Shown in pieces: positions 1 to 12,108 of a stretch of DNA of 64,000 nt; positions within the stretch are counted from its first letter, which is position 1; each line of letters opens with the position of its first letter. This stretch comes from Dichotomocladium elegans (lineage: Eukaryota; Mucoromycota; Mucoromycetes; Mucorales; Lichtheimiaceae): contig JAIXMN010000005.1 of NCBI GenBank assembly GCA_025716815.1, forward strand, positions 496,001 to 560,000. The letters run 5' to 3'. The position numbers were made by a program, and so were the translations under genes. The notes beneath the pieces were generated by a model. That model did not search any database. It worked only from the letters and a program-made list of their open reading frames with translations, and was not told the origin of the DNA.

Positions 1-111
1 GTAGCGATACACTTTACAGAACAAAATTACCAGGTAAGGCTTATTCCAATTCATTATAGTAATGCGATTTCCTGGAACCGAGGGTATCACTACAACAGGC
101 GGCCACTATAA
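1..111. mobile_element. Right end of a pogo-like MITE (partial)
   Basis: The stretch at 85-111 (GTATCACTACAACAGGCGGC and following) closely matches the right end of the complete small element at 23016-23173, including the CACTATA-type subterminal words found in it. The window edge cuts the left part, so only the right terminus is visible. The element family is inferred from the terminal motif and TA target site of the complete copy; no transposase is present here. Confidence 0.4.
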
Positions 112-540
112 CAGAAATGCACATCCAATTCTTATCAAACCGACCTCTGAATACGCCCAATACAATTTCGTTTCTAACAGCACCACGGACGGTATGTCGA
201 TTGCTTAAATACGCTATGTGAACCGCCCAGGGCTAAAAAACCAAAATAAACAGTATCAATAAATGATGGAAATCGTCGATGAAAAGAGCATGTGACCCGC
301 CGCTCTATTTACTGCAGCATCGTTCATCACAAAGAAATTATGCAAGTACTATCCGAATGCAATAACAGGACGTTTCCAAGCTTCTGTACCGATTAAAGGA
401 TCAGCGAGTGATGAAAATCGTGACCCGCCGCTGTATTTACTGCAGCATCGTTCATCACAAAGAAATTTCTTCTGCTCCTCCTTGATTTCCTATAAATAAT
501 GGACAACTGAGAAATCTCCTTTCTCCATCGATTTCATCCC
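112..540. other. Non-coding, short internal direct repeat
   Basis: No gene is seen. A segment of about 50 bases (gtgacccgccgct, then a match through ctgcagcatcgttcatcac) occurs twice, near 291-345 and 419-467, suggesting a small local duplication. Confidence 0.4.
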
Positions 541-1085
541 GACCCTCTCTTCCATGGTCTTATCCGGTATGATCGCTATAATACCAAATTATTTTATTGC
601 AACTAACATCCACTGTCCTTTATAGATTAACCAATCGTACCCGTGCTTGATGGGCCATGGAAGAGAGGAGTTCCTGAACACCCTTCCGCTCCTTCCACTC
701 TTTTTCGCTGCCACCGCAGGCCCCATTCCGCTCCTTCCCTCCGCCGCCGCCATTCCCTCGTTTGGCGCCCTGGCAGCCTCCGCCTGTCCCTTCTGGTGTG
801 CTGGCTCTCTCCTCCTGTTTCTCCGTCCCGGTTATCGCCGGGACTACCCAGGATAACTCCTGGGTCCTTCGGGGCCCTTGAGTGTAAGTTAAAGCGTATG
901 GAGGAGTAGTGTTTTTTCTGTTGACTAACAGGTTCTAATCCATGGATGCGAAATATTTTTGCCTATTGATACGACAAATTTATATAATACAATGCGACAT
1001 TTTTTTTTGTATTTTGCACGACATTATTTTATCTTGTTTACGACATTTATTTTTGAAAATAAAGTAGTATTACTATGCCCATCAA
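541..1085 (+). repeat. Dispersed repeat, copy 1
   Basis: A roughly 0.5-kb repeat that recurs at 28379-28910, 41390-41822 and, as its 3' third only, at 29930-30060. Shared landmarks are TCTTATCCGGTATGAT near the start, a CTTCCGCTCCTTCC pyrimidine-rich core, GTAAGTTAAA, and an AT-rich tail with CCTATTGATACGACAA and ending TTTTGAAAATAAAGTA. The core gives an 88-codon Pro/Ser/Leu-rich open frame in this copy, but the frame is not conserved in the others, so I treat it as non-coding. No terminal inverted repeat or target duplication was identified. Confidence 0.65.
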
Positions 1086-2550
1086 TCTAGATCGTCTAAG
1101 GAATATGCAAATGCCTTGAGTGTTTCATCTAGCACATAGAATAAAAATCCGCTGCTTTTATTGAACGGTTTACGCGATCTATCCGAGAAAACAATCACCA
1201 ACTATTATTACCAATTGTTCAATAAAGATGTATATATGCAAATTGGCATCCTATTGGATTCACAGCTAAGCAGGTCCATGGAAACCATAATTTTCAGATT
1301 CATCTCATGCCAGATCGAAACATTCAATATAATTGCCTGAATCAGGTCAAATACGTACCCGCGTACATTTTCAGATATAGTAACACTTGCTCGTCATCTT
1401 TCTATATTGTCCTCACTTCACAGAACATAAGATAGCACTGCAAATTCAAGCCTTTATGGCTTAACTAGAAGATCAGTTTCACTCGAAGTTGCATCAGTTC
1501 TATCCGCCTGTAACTGTGGAATTGCGAGATTATATTCGTTGGAACGACTATCGAAGGTTTATCTAGAAGGTAGTTCAGACCATTTATTAGAAAGAGGCGC
1601 TTCATAGCACTGATGAAGATAAAAAATAGCTTGTCAATCTCATCCTTCACAAATTGCGGACCGGTTCTCCCCTCAGATATAGGGCTACTTGGCATGTGTC
1701 AATTATATTCTGATATGCCTGGACGTCGATATGTTCCTTTTTCGTTAATCTGATAACGATGTCATGTCAGTTTTGAGAACCTAAGTATTATAGAACACCT
1801 CGATATCCTTATCGTCAATGGTACGCCTGCTAGTCAGATGAATCATCGATAATTGTTTTAGGCGCAACAGCAGTGAAAGGTGTGTTTTGATGGTCGCTGT
1901 CTTGTTTGTCCGGCGCTCCTCTATTCCTTCTTTATTCCATCATCCCTACATAGCGACGCGCATAGTTTTGAGGACGTCGTTATCAGGGTGATTTAATTAC
2001 TCCGTTCACTCTGAGAACAGTATTAGGGTAGTAATAGTAACGACAAGAATGGGATGACAATTAACCAATGATCGATATTCTGTAAGGATAACGATCATCA
2101 TCAAGACTGCATTTAACGACTACATACATATATGTATGTATGTATGTATGTATGCCGCATTCATGTTCTTGTCCGATTATCCGTTATCTACCTTTATTTA
2201 TTACCTTATTACTGCTACATTATAAACAAGGATGCACTGGAGAATAGTCATTATATTATTATAGTCATCTTTAGTGCCGTCCCATTTTGAAATCTCCTCC
2301 ACGTTTTATACCATTCACCCTTCGTAAGTACTTGCAGAATTATGCGGGATACTTTTACAGAGTAGAGTGGTGAGATATAATGCTATTTATAACAATTAAC
2401 TTCTATAAGCCTCTTCACGGATTGTCGCCATGTATGTACAGCCAGAAGTGATGGGCAGAAGTTGCACCCACTTCGAGTATACTTTGCTTACTGACCAGTA
2501 CGCTTCCATGTCCGTTCTGTGAAGCAATCACTCAGGTTGCCAGTCGTTGC
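1086..2550. other. AT-rich intergenic region with a (TATG)n microsatellite
   Basis: No supported gene. It contains a TATG/CATA microsatellite at about 2121-2154 and short open frames without recognisable domains. Confidence 0.4.
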
Positions 2551-2552
2551 AG

Positions 2553-3780
2553 CTATGCGATAACGTATACAGCACCTACTTGGAAAACCTGACTGTCTGC
2601 GTGCACAAACCCATCTCTTACGCAGAGCCACCCTCCATGTGTGTCTAGACACACGTGCAATTGCTGTCCGTCTTCATTTCGTCGCAAGAGCTTTAAGCGT
2701 TTTAAAATTTCATTTCGGAGCTGAGATATACGGAGATTGCAGAGCACGAACAAGCGCGAGCAGCATGATATCAAACTGATAACCACATGATTGTCTATGT
2801 CATCATCGGCTTTTTCAGTGGCCGCTAAAAGTGCTGCGGATATACACGCTCCTTTTATTCCCACTCCTCCATGGCAGCTCCCTCGCTGATCCATGAACAA
2901 CCGCAAAGGCAAGGTAAGCATACATCTCTCTGTGCGTTATACAAAGCAACGCACTCATGCCATAATGGATGTGATACAGGGAGGCAACATGGTGAGTAAT
3001 CAGGTCAAAATGAAGTCATCTGTGTATACGCGTAATTGCACAAGTGATGCACATTCCCATCACCTGCAAATCAGTGTGTGGTCACCCATTAATGCCAATT
3101 GCTATTGGCAGCGGTGTTCATACACTTACAGAAGAACATATGTAGTCGATCAGGTAACAATCCTAGAATGAGGGCAATGATACCTTCATCCGTTGCTTTG
3201 AATGATCTGTTCCTCTTGTGTAAAGCTGTTGTATCGTCGGGTTTTGAGAGATAGGTTGTGAGTTTCTTTTAAGCTTGAGAGTTGTTTTTAACGGCATATA
3301 TATTACCGTTTATCTGCTCCTCAACTTGACTTTCAACCTTACTTAGCTTCTCTCTTGGACAGAGTCATCATGAGCAGCGTGGCATATATGAGAACGCATG
3401 TTATTGTGAATGCTACATCTTCTTTACTTACTTTCAGCAAGGTTGTTCCCTAACAAGAAAATAGGGTATTTTTATGCTCTCAACCTGGTGTCCCTGCTTC
3501 TCATTGAAAGAACTTTCACCGCTATTTCTCGAAAACACTGCTATCATTTACTGTCACAGCAGTAACCACGAAATTGCCGAAGTGTTTGTGAGATGTGCGA
3601 AAATCGGAAAATGATGATAGCGGCACGTATTACTGTTTATATGGTTTTCAGTTTGAGTTTGTAACTTATCAGGTTACCACTGAGATAGACATGCGAAAAC
3701 CACAGCCATACCCTCGAGACGCATGCCGCTTGCAGTCGTCAACTGGTTTCATTTCACACACCAAAAATGTATCATTTATA
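2553..3780 (+). pseudogene. Decayed cysteine-bearing gene-like stretch with exon-like repeats
   Basis: Two short open segments resemble each other and part of the downstream tandem unit. The first, about 3085-3171, reads a Cys then Tyr, a basic stretch and V-V-D-Q-V-T. The second, about 3595-3690, reads E-N-D-D-S-G-T-Y-Y-C-L-Y, then V-T-Y-Q-V-T-T. They align over the C-x-Y...V-x-x-Q-V-T pattern, and both have CAG followed by GT at the same place, like an exon end. The D-S-G-T-Y-Y-C block resembles the F strand of V-set immunoglobulin folds, but no complete domain can be read and upstream stops interrupt the frame. An unexplained 122-codon open frame lies on the minus strand at 2553-2921. My reading is a broken extracellular-type gene; function unknown. 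Confidence 0.3.
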
Positions 3781-3919
3781 TGAGCATAGGTGCTGTTATG
3801 TTGACCAGGACCATATGACGGATATTTACACCACAGACTTTACTCCAAATGGCTATGATTTCTAATCGTAGGCATTGAGAGACCGCATACAACGTGGTTG
3901 ATGCACAATGACAATAGAG

Positions 3920-6900
3920 GTATGCCATAGTATCTATTTTTTGCTGAATTGGTCTTTCATATTCACCCGATCAGCATTTGAAATGATGTCCAAATGCCAC
4001 GTTACACTACTCCCAGGGATACAATGCCACCGCTTGTTTCGCATTCTGATTCCAACACTTCATGCTTCTCGCAAGGCGGAATGGTCCCCCGGGAGACTAA
4101 GGTATATGCATTCACAGATGTGCTGATCGTAGTACGTGATCGACGTTACCAAGCAGCTAATACGTTCTGTATACTCAATCATCCGCAGCACAGGAGGTAT
4201 TGCATACAAGAACGTTGAAAACCGAAACTCTGATACTGGTATGTAGCACTTGTTTATTGCTCTGAATACCTGGTTCAGCGTGCTCACTCTGTTACACCGC
4301 ATATAGACACACCGTAGCCACCAGCAAGGATTTACGCTTCCATGCGTTCGTTACTTGTTTCCCCTTGCTGGTAGCGAGGATGAATCCTATTGTGAAATAG
4401 GATACCGGCTCTTGGCTAAACACCTGCGCAGGTAAAAAGATGTTGTTGCCTCATTTGTGCTTGAAGGGACAGCTAACATATTGTTTCCTTTTATCGAATG
4501 CATTGCACTTACAAGGCTGCTTTGCGGGATCCATGATACTTGGAATATGATGATAAAAGTATGTATTCTCATTATCGTATGGCCAGTTTGAATGTCATTC
4601 TTACCAGATGTATAGGTCTTGAATAGACATGCGAAACCCATAGGCAATCCTTTGGGACGCATGCTGCTTGTGGTTGTCAATTTGCTTTCCTTGCCGCACC
4701 GAGGGACCTACACACCACATAGTTTGCTCGAAGCGACTGTGGTTTTTAATCACAAATGTTGAGAGACGGCATGCAACATGGTGGATGCGCAATGATCATA
4801 GAGGTATGCGATAGTATATATTTTTTGCTGAGCTAGTCTTCATATTCACCTAATCGCCACATGAATAGATGCGCAACATCCATACCTTCTACTCCCAGGG
4901 ATACAATGCCACTGCCTGTTCGCATTCTGATTCCAACACTTCATGCTTCTCGCAAGGCGGAATGGTCCCCCGGGAGACTAAGGTATGTGCTTTCCCTGAT
5001 GTGTTGATCGTAATACGTGATCGACGTTACCAAATCGCTAATACGTTCTGTATACTCAATCATCCGCAGCACAGGAGGTATTGCACACAAGAACGTTGAA
5101 AACCGAAACTCTGATACTGGTATGTAGCACTTGTTTATTGCTCTGAATACCTGGTTCAGCGTCCTCACTCTGTTACACCGCATATAGACACACCGTAGCC
5201 ACCATCAAGGACTTACGCTTCCATGCGTTCGTTACTTGTTTCCCCTTGCTGGTAGCGAGGATGAATCCTATTGTGAAATAGGATACCGGCTCTTGGCTAA
5301 ACACCTGCGCAGGTAAAATGATGCTGTTGCATCATTTGTGCTTGAAGGGATAGCTTAACATATTGTTTCCTTTTATCGAATGCATTGCACTTACAAGGCT
5401 GCTTTGCGGGATCCATGATACTTGGAATATGATGATAACAGTATGTATTCTCCTTATCGTATGGTCAGCTTGAATATCATTCTTACAAGATGTATAGGTC
5501 TTGAATAGACATGCGAAATCCATAGGCAATCCTTTGGGACGCATGCTGCTTGTGGTTGTCAATTTGCTTTCCTTGCCGCACCGAGGGACCTACACACCAC
5601 ATAGTTTGCTCGAAGCGGCTGTGGTTTTTAATCACAAATGTTGAGAGACGGCATGCAACATGGTGGATGCGCAATGATCATAGAGGTATGCGATAATATA
5701 TACTTTTTGCTGAGCTAGTCTTCATACTCACCTAATCGCCACATGAATAGATGCGCAACATCCATACCTTCTACTCCCATGGATACAATGCCACTGCCTG
5801 TTCGCATTCTGATTCCAACACTTCATGCTTCTCGCAAGGCGGAATGGTCCCCCGGGAGACTAAGGTATATGCATTCGCAGATGTGCTGATCGTAATATGT
5901 GATCGACGTTACCAAGCAGCTAATACCTTCTGTACACTCATTCAGCCGCAGCCCATAAGGTACATCGAGCAAGAACTTTGATAATCTACTGTCTGATAAC
6001 GGTATGTAACACTTGTTTACTGAGATCAGAAGCTGGTTCACTGTGCTCACTCGGTTATACCGCATATAGACATACCATAGCCACCATCAAGGACTTACGT
6101 TTCCATGCGTTCGTTACTTGTTTCCCCTTGCTGGTAGCGAGGATGAATCCTATTGTGAAATAGGATACCGGCTCTTGGCTAAACACCTGCGCAGGTAAAA
6201 AGATGTTGTTGCCTCATTTGTGCTTGAAGGGACAGCTAACATATTGTTTCCTTTTATCGAATGCATTGCACTTACAAGGCTGCTTTGCGGGATCCATGAT
6301 ACTTGGAATATGATGATAAAATTATGTATTCTCATTATCGTATGGCCAGTTTGAATGTCATTCTTACCAGATGTATAGGTCTTGAATAGACATGCGAAAC
6401 CCATAGGCAATCCTTTGGGACGCATGCTGCTTGTGGTCGTCAATTTGCTTTCCTTGCCGCACCGAGGGACCTACACACCACATAGTTTGCTCGAAGCGAC
6501 TGTGGTTTTTAATCACAAATGTTGAGAGACGGCATGCAACATGGTGGATGCGCAATGATCATAGAGGTATGCGATAGTATATATTTTTTGCTGAGCTAGT
6601 CTTCATACTCACCTAATCGCCACATGAATAGATGCGCAACATCCATACCTTCTACTCCCATGGATACAATGCCACTGCCTGTTCGCATTCTGATTCCAAC
6701 ACTTCATGCTTCTCGCAAGGCGGAATGGTCCCCCGGGGGACTAAGGTATGTGCTTTCCCTGATGTGCCTATCGTAATATGTGATCGAGTTACCAAATCGC
6801 TAATACGTTCTGTATACTCTATCATCCGCAGCACAAGAGGTATTGCACGCACGATATTTGAAACCCGTATCTCTGATACTGGTATGTAGCACTTGGTTAT

Positions 6901-7446
6901 TGCTCTGAATAGCTGGTTCAGCGTGCTCACTCGGTTATAGCGCATATAGACATACCATAGCCACCATCAAGGACTTACGTTTCCATGCGTTCGTTACTTG
7001 TTTCCCCTTGCTGGTAGCGAGGATGAATCCTATTGTGAAATAGGATACCGGCTCTTGGCTAAATACCTGCGCAGGTAAAATGATGTTGTTGCCTCATTTG
7101 TGCTTGAAGGGATAGCTAACATATTGTTTCCTTTTATCGAATGCATTGCACTTACAAGGCTGCTTTGCGGGATCCATGATACTTGGAATATGATGATAAC
7201 AGTATGTATTCTCCTTATCGTATGGTCAGCTTGAATATCATTCTTACAAGATGTATAGGTCTTGAATAGACATGCGAAATCCATAGGCACTCCTTTGGGA
7301 CGCATGCTGCTTGTGGTCGTCAATTTGCTTTCCTTGCCGCACCGAGTGACCTACACACCACATAGTTTGCTCGAAGCGACTGTGGTTTTTAATCACAAAT
7401 GTTGAGAGACGGCATGCAACATGGTGGATGCGCAATGATCATAGAG
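3920..7446. repeat. Higher-order repeat copy 1 (units A A B C)
   Basis: First four-unit block. Unit 1 is the most diverged full unit and keeps an extra T (TGTTTCGC near 4036) that interior units lack; it sits at the array edge. Confidence 0.75.
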
Positions 7447-10400
7447 GTATGCGATAGTATATATTTTTTGCTGAGCTAGTCTTCATACTCACCTAATCGC
7501 CACATGAATAGATGCGCAACATCCATACCTTCTACTCCCAGGGATACAATGCCACTGCCTGTTCGCATTCTGATTCCAACACTTCATGCTTCTCGCAAGG
7601 CGGAATGGTCCCCCGGGAGACTAAGGTATGTGCTTTCCCTGATGTGTTGATCATAATACGTGATCGACGTTACCAAATCGCTAATACGTTCTGTATACTC
7701 AATCATCCGCAGCACAGGAGGTATTGCACGCAAGAACTTTGAAAACCAAAACTCTGATACTGGTATGTAGCACTTGTTTATTGCTCTGAATACCTGGTTC
7801 AGCGTGCTCACTCTGTTACACCGCATATAGACACACCGTAGCCACCATCAAGGACTTACGCTTCCATGCGTTCGTTACTTGTTTCCCCTTGCTGGTAGCG
7901 AAGATGAATCCTATTGTGAAGTAGGATACCGGCTTTTGGCTATACATCTGCGCAGGTAAAATGCTGCTGTTGCATCATTTGTGCTTGAAGGGATAGCTTA
8001 ACATATTGTTTCCTTTTATCGAATGCATTGCACTTACAAGGCTGCTTTGCGGGATCCATGATACTTGGAATATGATGATAACAGTATGTATTCTCCTTAT
8101 CGTATGGTCAGCTTGAATATCATTCTTACAAGATGCATAGGTCTTGAATAGACATGCGAAATCCATAGGCACTCCTTTGGGACGCATGCTGCTTGTGGTC
8201 GTCAATTTGCTTTCCTTGCCGCACCGAGTGACCTACACACCACATAGTTTGCTCGAAGCGACTGTGGTTTTTAATCACAAATGTTGAGAGACGGCATGCA
8301 ACATGGTGGATGCGCAATGATCATAGAGGTATGCGATAGTATATATTTTTTGCTGAGCTAGTCTTCATACTCACCTAATCGCCACATGAATAGATGCGCA
8401 ACATCCATACCTTCTACTCCCAGGGATACAATGCCACTGCCTGTTCGCATTCTGATTCCAACACTTCATGCTTCTCGCAAGGCGGAATGGTCCCCCGGGA
8501 GACTAAGGTATGTGCTTTCCCTGATGTGTTGATCATAATACGTGATCGACGTTACCAAATCGCTAATACGTTCTGTATACTCAATCATCCGCAGCACAGG
8601 AGGTATTGCACGCAAGAACTTTGAAAACCAAAACTCTGATACTGGTATGTAGCACTTGTTTATTGCTCTGAATACCTGGTTCAGCGTGCTCACTCTGTTA
8701 CACCGCATATAGACACACCGTAGCCACCATCAAGGACTTACGCTTCCATGCGTTCGTTACTTGTTTCCCCTTGCTGGTAGCGAGGATGAATCCTATTGTG
8801 AAATAGGATACCGGCTCTTGGCTAAACACCTGCGCAGGTAAAAAGATGTTGTTGCCTCATTTGTGCTTGAAGGGACAGCTAACATATTGTCTCCTTTTAT
8901 CGAATGCATTGCACTTACAAGGCTGCTTTGCGGGATCCATGATACTTGGAATATGATGATAACAGTATGTATTCTCATTATCGTATGGCCAGTTTGAATG
9001 TCATTCTTACAAGATGTATAGGTCTTGAATAGACATGCGAAATCCATAGGCAATCCTTTGGGACGCATGCTGCTTGTGGTTGTCAATTTGCTTTCCTTGC
9101 CGCACCGAGGGACCTACACACCACATAGTTTGCTCGAAGCGACTGTGGTTTTTAATCACAAATGTTGAGAGACGGCATGCAACATGGTGGATGCGCAATG
9201 ATCATAGAGGTATGCGATAATATATACTTTTTGCTGAGCTAGTCTTCATACTCACCTAATCGCCACATGAATAGATGCGCAACATCCATACCTTCTACTC
9301 CCAGGGATACAATGCCACTGCCTGTTCGCATTCTGATTCCAACACTTCATGCTTCTCGCAAGGCGGAATGGTCCCCCGGGAGACTAAGGTATATGCATTC
9401 GCAGATGTGCTGATCGTAATATGTGATCGACGTTACCAAGCAGCTAATACCTTCTGTACACTCATTCAGCCGCAGCCCATAAGGTACATCGAGCAAGAAC
9501 TTTGATAATCTACTGTCTGATAACGGTATGTAACACTTGTTTACTGAGATCAGAAGCTGGTTCACTGTGCTCACTCGGTTATACCGCATATAGACATACC
9601 ATAGCCACCATCAAGGACTTACGTTTCCATGCGTTCGTTACTTGTTTCCCCTTGCTGGTAGCGAGGATGAATCCTATTGTGAAATAGGATACCGGCTCTT
9701 GGCTAAACACCTGCGCAGGTAAAATGATGCTGTTGCCTCATTTGTGCTTGAAGGGATAGCTAACATATTGTTTCCTTTTATCGAATGCATTGCACTTACA
9801 AGGCTGCTTTGCGGGATCCATGATACTTGGAATATGATGATAACAGTATGTATTCTCCTTATCGTATGGTCAGCTTGAATATCATTCTTACAAGATGTAT
9901 AGGTCTTGAATAGACATGCGAAATCCATAGGCAATCCTTTGGGACGCATGCTGCTTGTGGTTGTCAATTTGCTTTCCTTGCCGCACCGAGGGACCTACAC
10001 ACCACATAGTTTGCTCGAAGCGACTGTGGTTTTTAATCACAAATGTTGAGAGACGGCATGCAACATGGTGGATGCGCAATGATCATAGAGGTATGCGATA
10101 ATATATACTTTTTGCTGCGCTAGTCTTCATACTCACCTTATCGCCACATGAATAGATGCGCAACATCCATACCTTCTACTCCCAGGGATACAATGCCACT
10201 GCCTGTTTCGCATTCTGATTCCAATCTTTCATGCTTCTCGCAAGGCGGAATGGTCCCCCGGGAGACTAAGGTATGTGCTTTCCCTGATGTGCCTATCGTA
10301 ATATGTGATCGAGTTACCAAATCGCTAATACGTTCTGTATACTCAATCATCCGCAGCACAAGAGGTATTGCACGCACGATATTTGAAACCCGTATCTCTG

Positions 10401-10530
10401 ATACTGGTATGTAGCACTTGTTTATTGCTCTGAATAGCTGTTTCACTGTGCTCACTCTGTTATACCGTATATAGACACGTCGTAGCCACCATCAAGGCTT
10501 ACGCTTCCATGGGTCTGTTACCTGTTTCCC
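7447..10530. repeat. Higher-order repeat copy 2 (units A A B C, last partial)
   Basis: Second four-unit block. Units 5 and 6 are nearly identical over long stretches, and units 3 and 7 match closely. The last unit (type C) breaks off near 10530, after TTACGCTTCCATGGGTCTG, and carries the extra T seen in unit 1. Confidence 0.75.
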
Positions 10531-12108
10531 CTTGTTTGTAGGAAGGATGTCATTGCCCTAATGTTCATATCACATCGATTCATCAAACAGTACTGAGCAG
10601 AGTTATCGGCTTTTCGACCTCTTCTACAGCACGCTTCGATTGTTATCCCATTCCAACATCAGGAATACCGGTAACCGGTAATGATTGGGGTACAACTCTC
10701 GATGACTACCTCTTGTATCACCATTACCGCTCTGGTTCGTAATCATATAAAAAGTGTTGTTGTTTTTATTCAATAAAGATGATCCCGTCTCGAAGACTCG
10801 ATTTTAGCCTTAACGGTTTTAACACCTTTGACTAACACTCTAACCGCCACAAAGATGTATACTGGGTATTGAGTAATTGCACGAATCCTCTTTGCTAGAC
10901 ACCTCTGCTTGTACGAGGTTAAAGTTTGTCACATCTGATCTTGAAGGAGCAGTTAGCATGTCGCTCCTACCCTAAATTGAAGGCTTGCAGGGTGTAGGAT
11001 TGTATGTGTTGTAGGAATAAAGAAAATGGTCGCCGAAGTGAAGTCGATAAGACCATATGTTGCTGGCAAAGGTGGATCTTTGCTTGCTCTGATTTTCTGA
11101 TTTGCTATTTCACAGCGCTTCTCAGATGGCAGCAGGAAATCGACAGAGACGAAGCAAGCCATACTTCAGCTTTCTTCGGCGGCCTGATCATGCTAATTCA
11201 ACCATGACTCGTTCGTGCACCATGCAATGGACAGAACTGTTTTAAGGTGAGGATTTATTGCACTCCTAGATTGACGAATCGAGATATCAGTTCCAATGGC
11301 TTGATCAACCCAAGTTATCCCGACGCACGGCAGTCCAGAGATTTTAGTAATCACGTGCCAAGATCCATCCACAAGAATGCAACATCGAGCTTCAGTCCAT
11401 GGTGATGTATGTACATTGACGTTCACAGAATCCTGTTCCTTACGCCTGGCCAGTTTCATGCGACCTTCTCCAGGGGTAATAGATGCAAACGATGTTCATT
11501 GTGCTAATAAGATGATTTATATGAATTATTGGCAAACTTGCAATGGATGACAAAACTAACTTTCCATCCGTCTCCAAAACCGTGTGAAGCGGTTATTACG
11601 TCAATCATTTACAGAGAAAACAGATGATCGCTTTCCATAACGATGTCTTATCCATCTTATCAATCATATTCACCTATCCGATGTCATGAATGAGCGATAA
11701 TCAATGGGCGGTTACGGTAATAGAAAAAAGAGTGCGCCATGTTATCGCACTTAAATGAATCGGATTGAGGGGCCCGTTGGTCCCTTCCCCACAGTAGATA
11801 ATCATTATGGCTTAAAAAGTATTGAGAGGCAGGGACAGAGGCGCAGATAGAAGATGTGTACTACAGTTCCTTGTTAATCTATCGGGTCTAGGCATGCAGG
11901 TGAGAAAAAAAGAGGATAAAGGGAAGGCAGTAAATAAATAGTGAAACAGTAAAGGGAAGAGTATATAGAAAAGGGCGTCAAAACAATATTTAAAAGAGAG
12001 AATGGCCTCCATGTGAGTAAGAGGAATTAAATGGTATGGGAATGGCAGGCTTCATGCGCGCATACATGTGCAATATGTGTATATGTGTGTGCGTCTGAAA
12101 ACTGACGG
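10531..12108. other. Intergenic region, no gene recognised
   Basis: Short open frames occur (67 codons + at 11004, 88 codons - at 11193-11459), but none has a recognisable domain or convincing splice partners. A purine-rich tract near 11880-11960 precedes the 3' end of GSH1. Confidence 0.4.

Larger units (their letters stand above)
3920..10530. repeat. Higher-order tandem array, ~881-bp units
   Basis: Seven full units and a partial eighth lie head to tail. With the landmark GATCATAGAG as boundary, units end at about 4803, 5685, 6566, 7446, 8328, 9209 and 10090, so lengths are 880-884 bases. The segment after GAGACTAAGG distinguishes three types. A: units 1, 2, 5, 6 (TGTTGATCGTAATACGTG or close; in unit 1 it is a variant). 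B: units 3 and 7 (CAGCCGCAGCCCATAAGG). C: units 4 and 8 (GTGCCTATCGTAATATGTG). The order is A A B C A A B C, giving a ~3.52-kb higher-order period. A more diverged partial unit runs from about 3600 to 3919. Each unit keeps short open frames on both strands (76 codons +; 97, 63 and 80 codons -), so no single frame stands out as coding. Confidence 0.9.

Noticed and set aside
643..909. 88-codon Pro/Ser/Leu-rich frame as a gene
   Set aside because: It lies inside a dispersed repeat, and the frame is not preserved in the other copies.
3400..3690. Immunoglobulin-like readings considered as animal contamination
   Set aside because: The segments are homologous to the adjacent fungal-context repeat units and only short blocks resemble an Ig fold.
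4060..9967. Repeated minus-strand frames of 97, 80 and 63 codons in each array unit
   Set aside because: They recur only because the DNA repeats; they overlap other frames, have no recognised domain, and vary in length between units.
3920..10530. Repeated array considered as a CRISPR array
   Set aside because: Units are ~881 bp and contiguous without short repeats and unique spacers, and the organism is a eukaryote.
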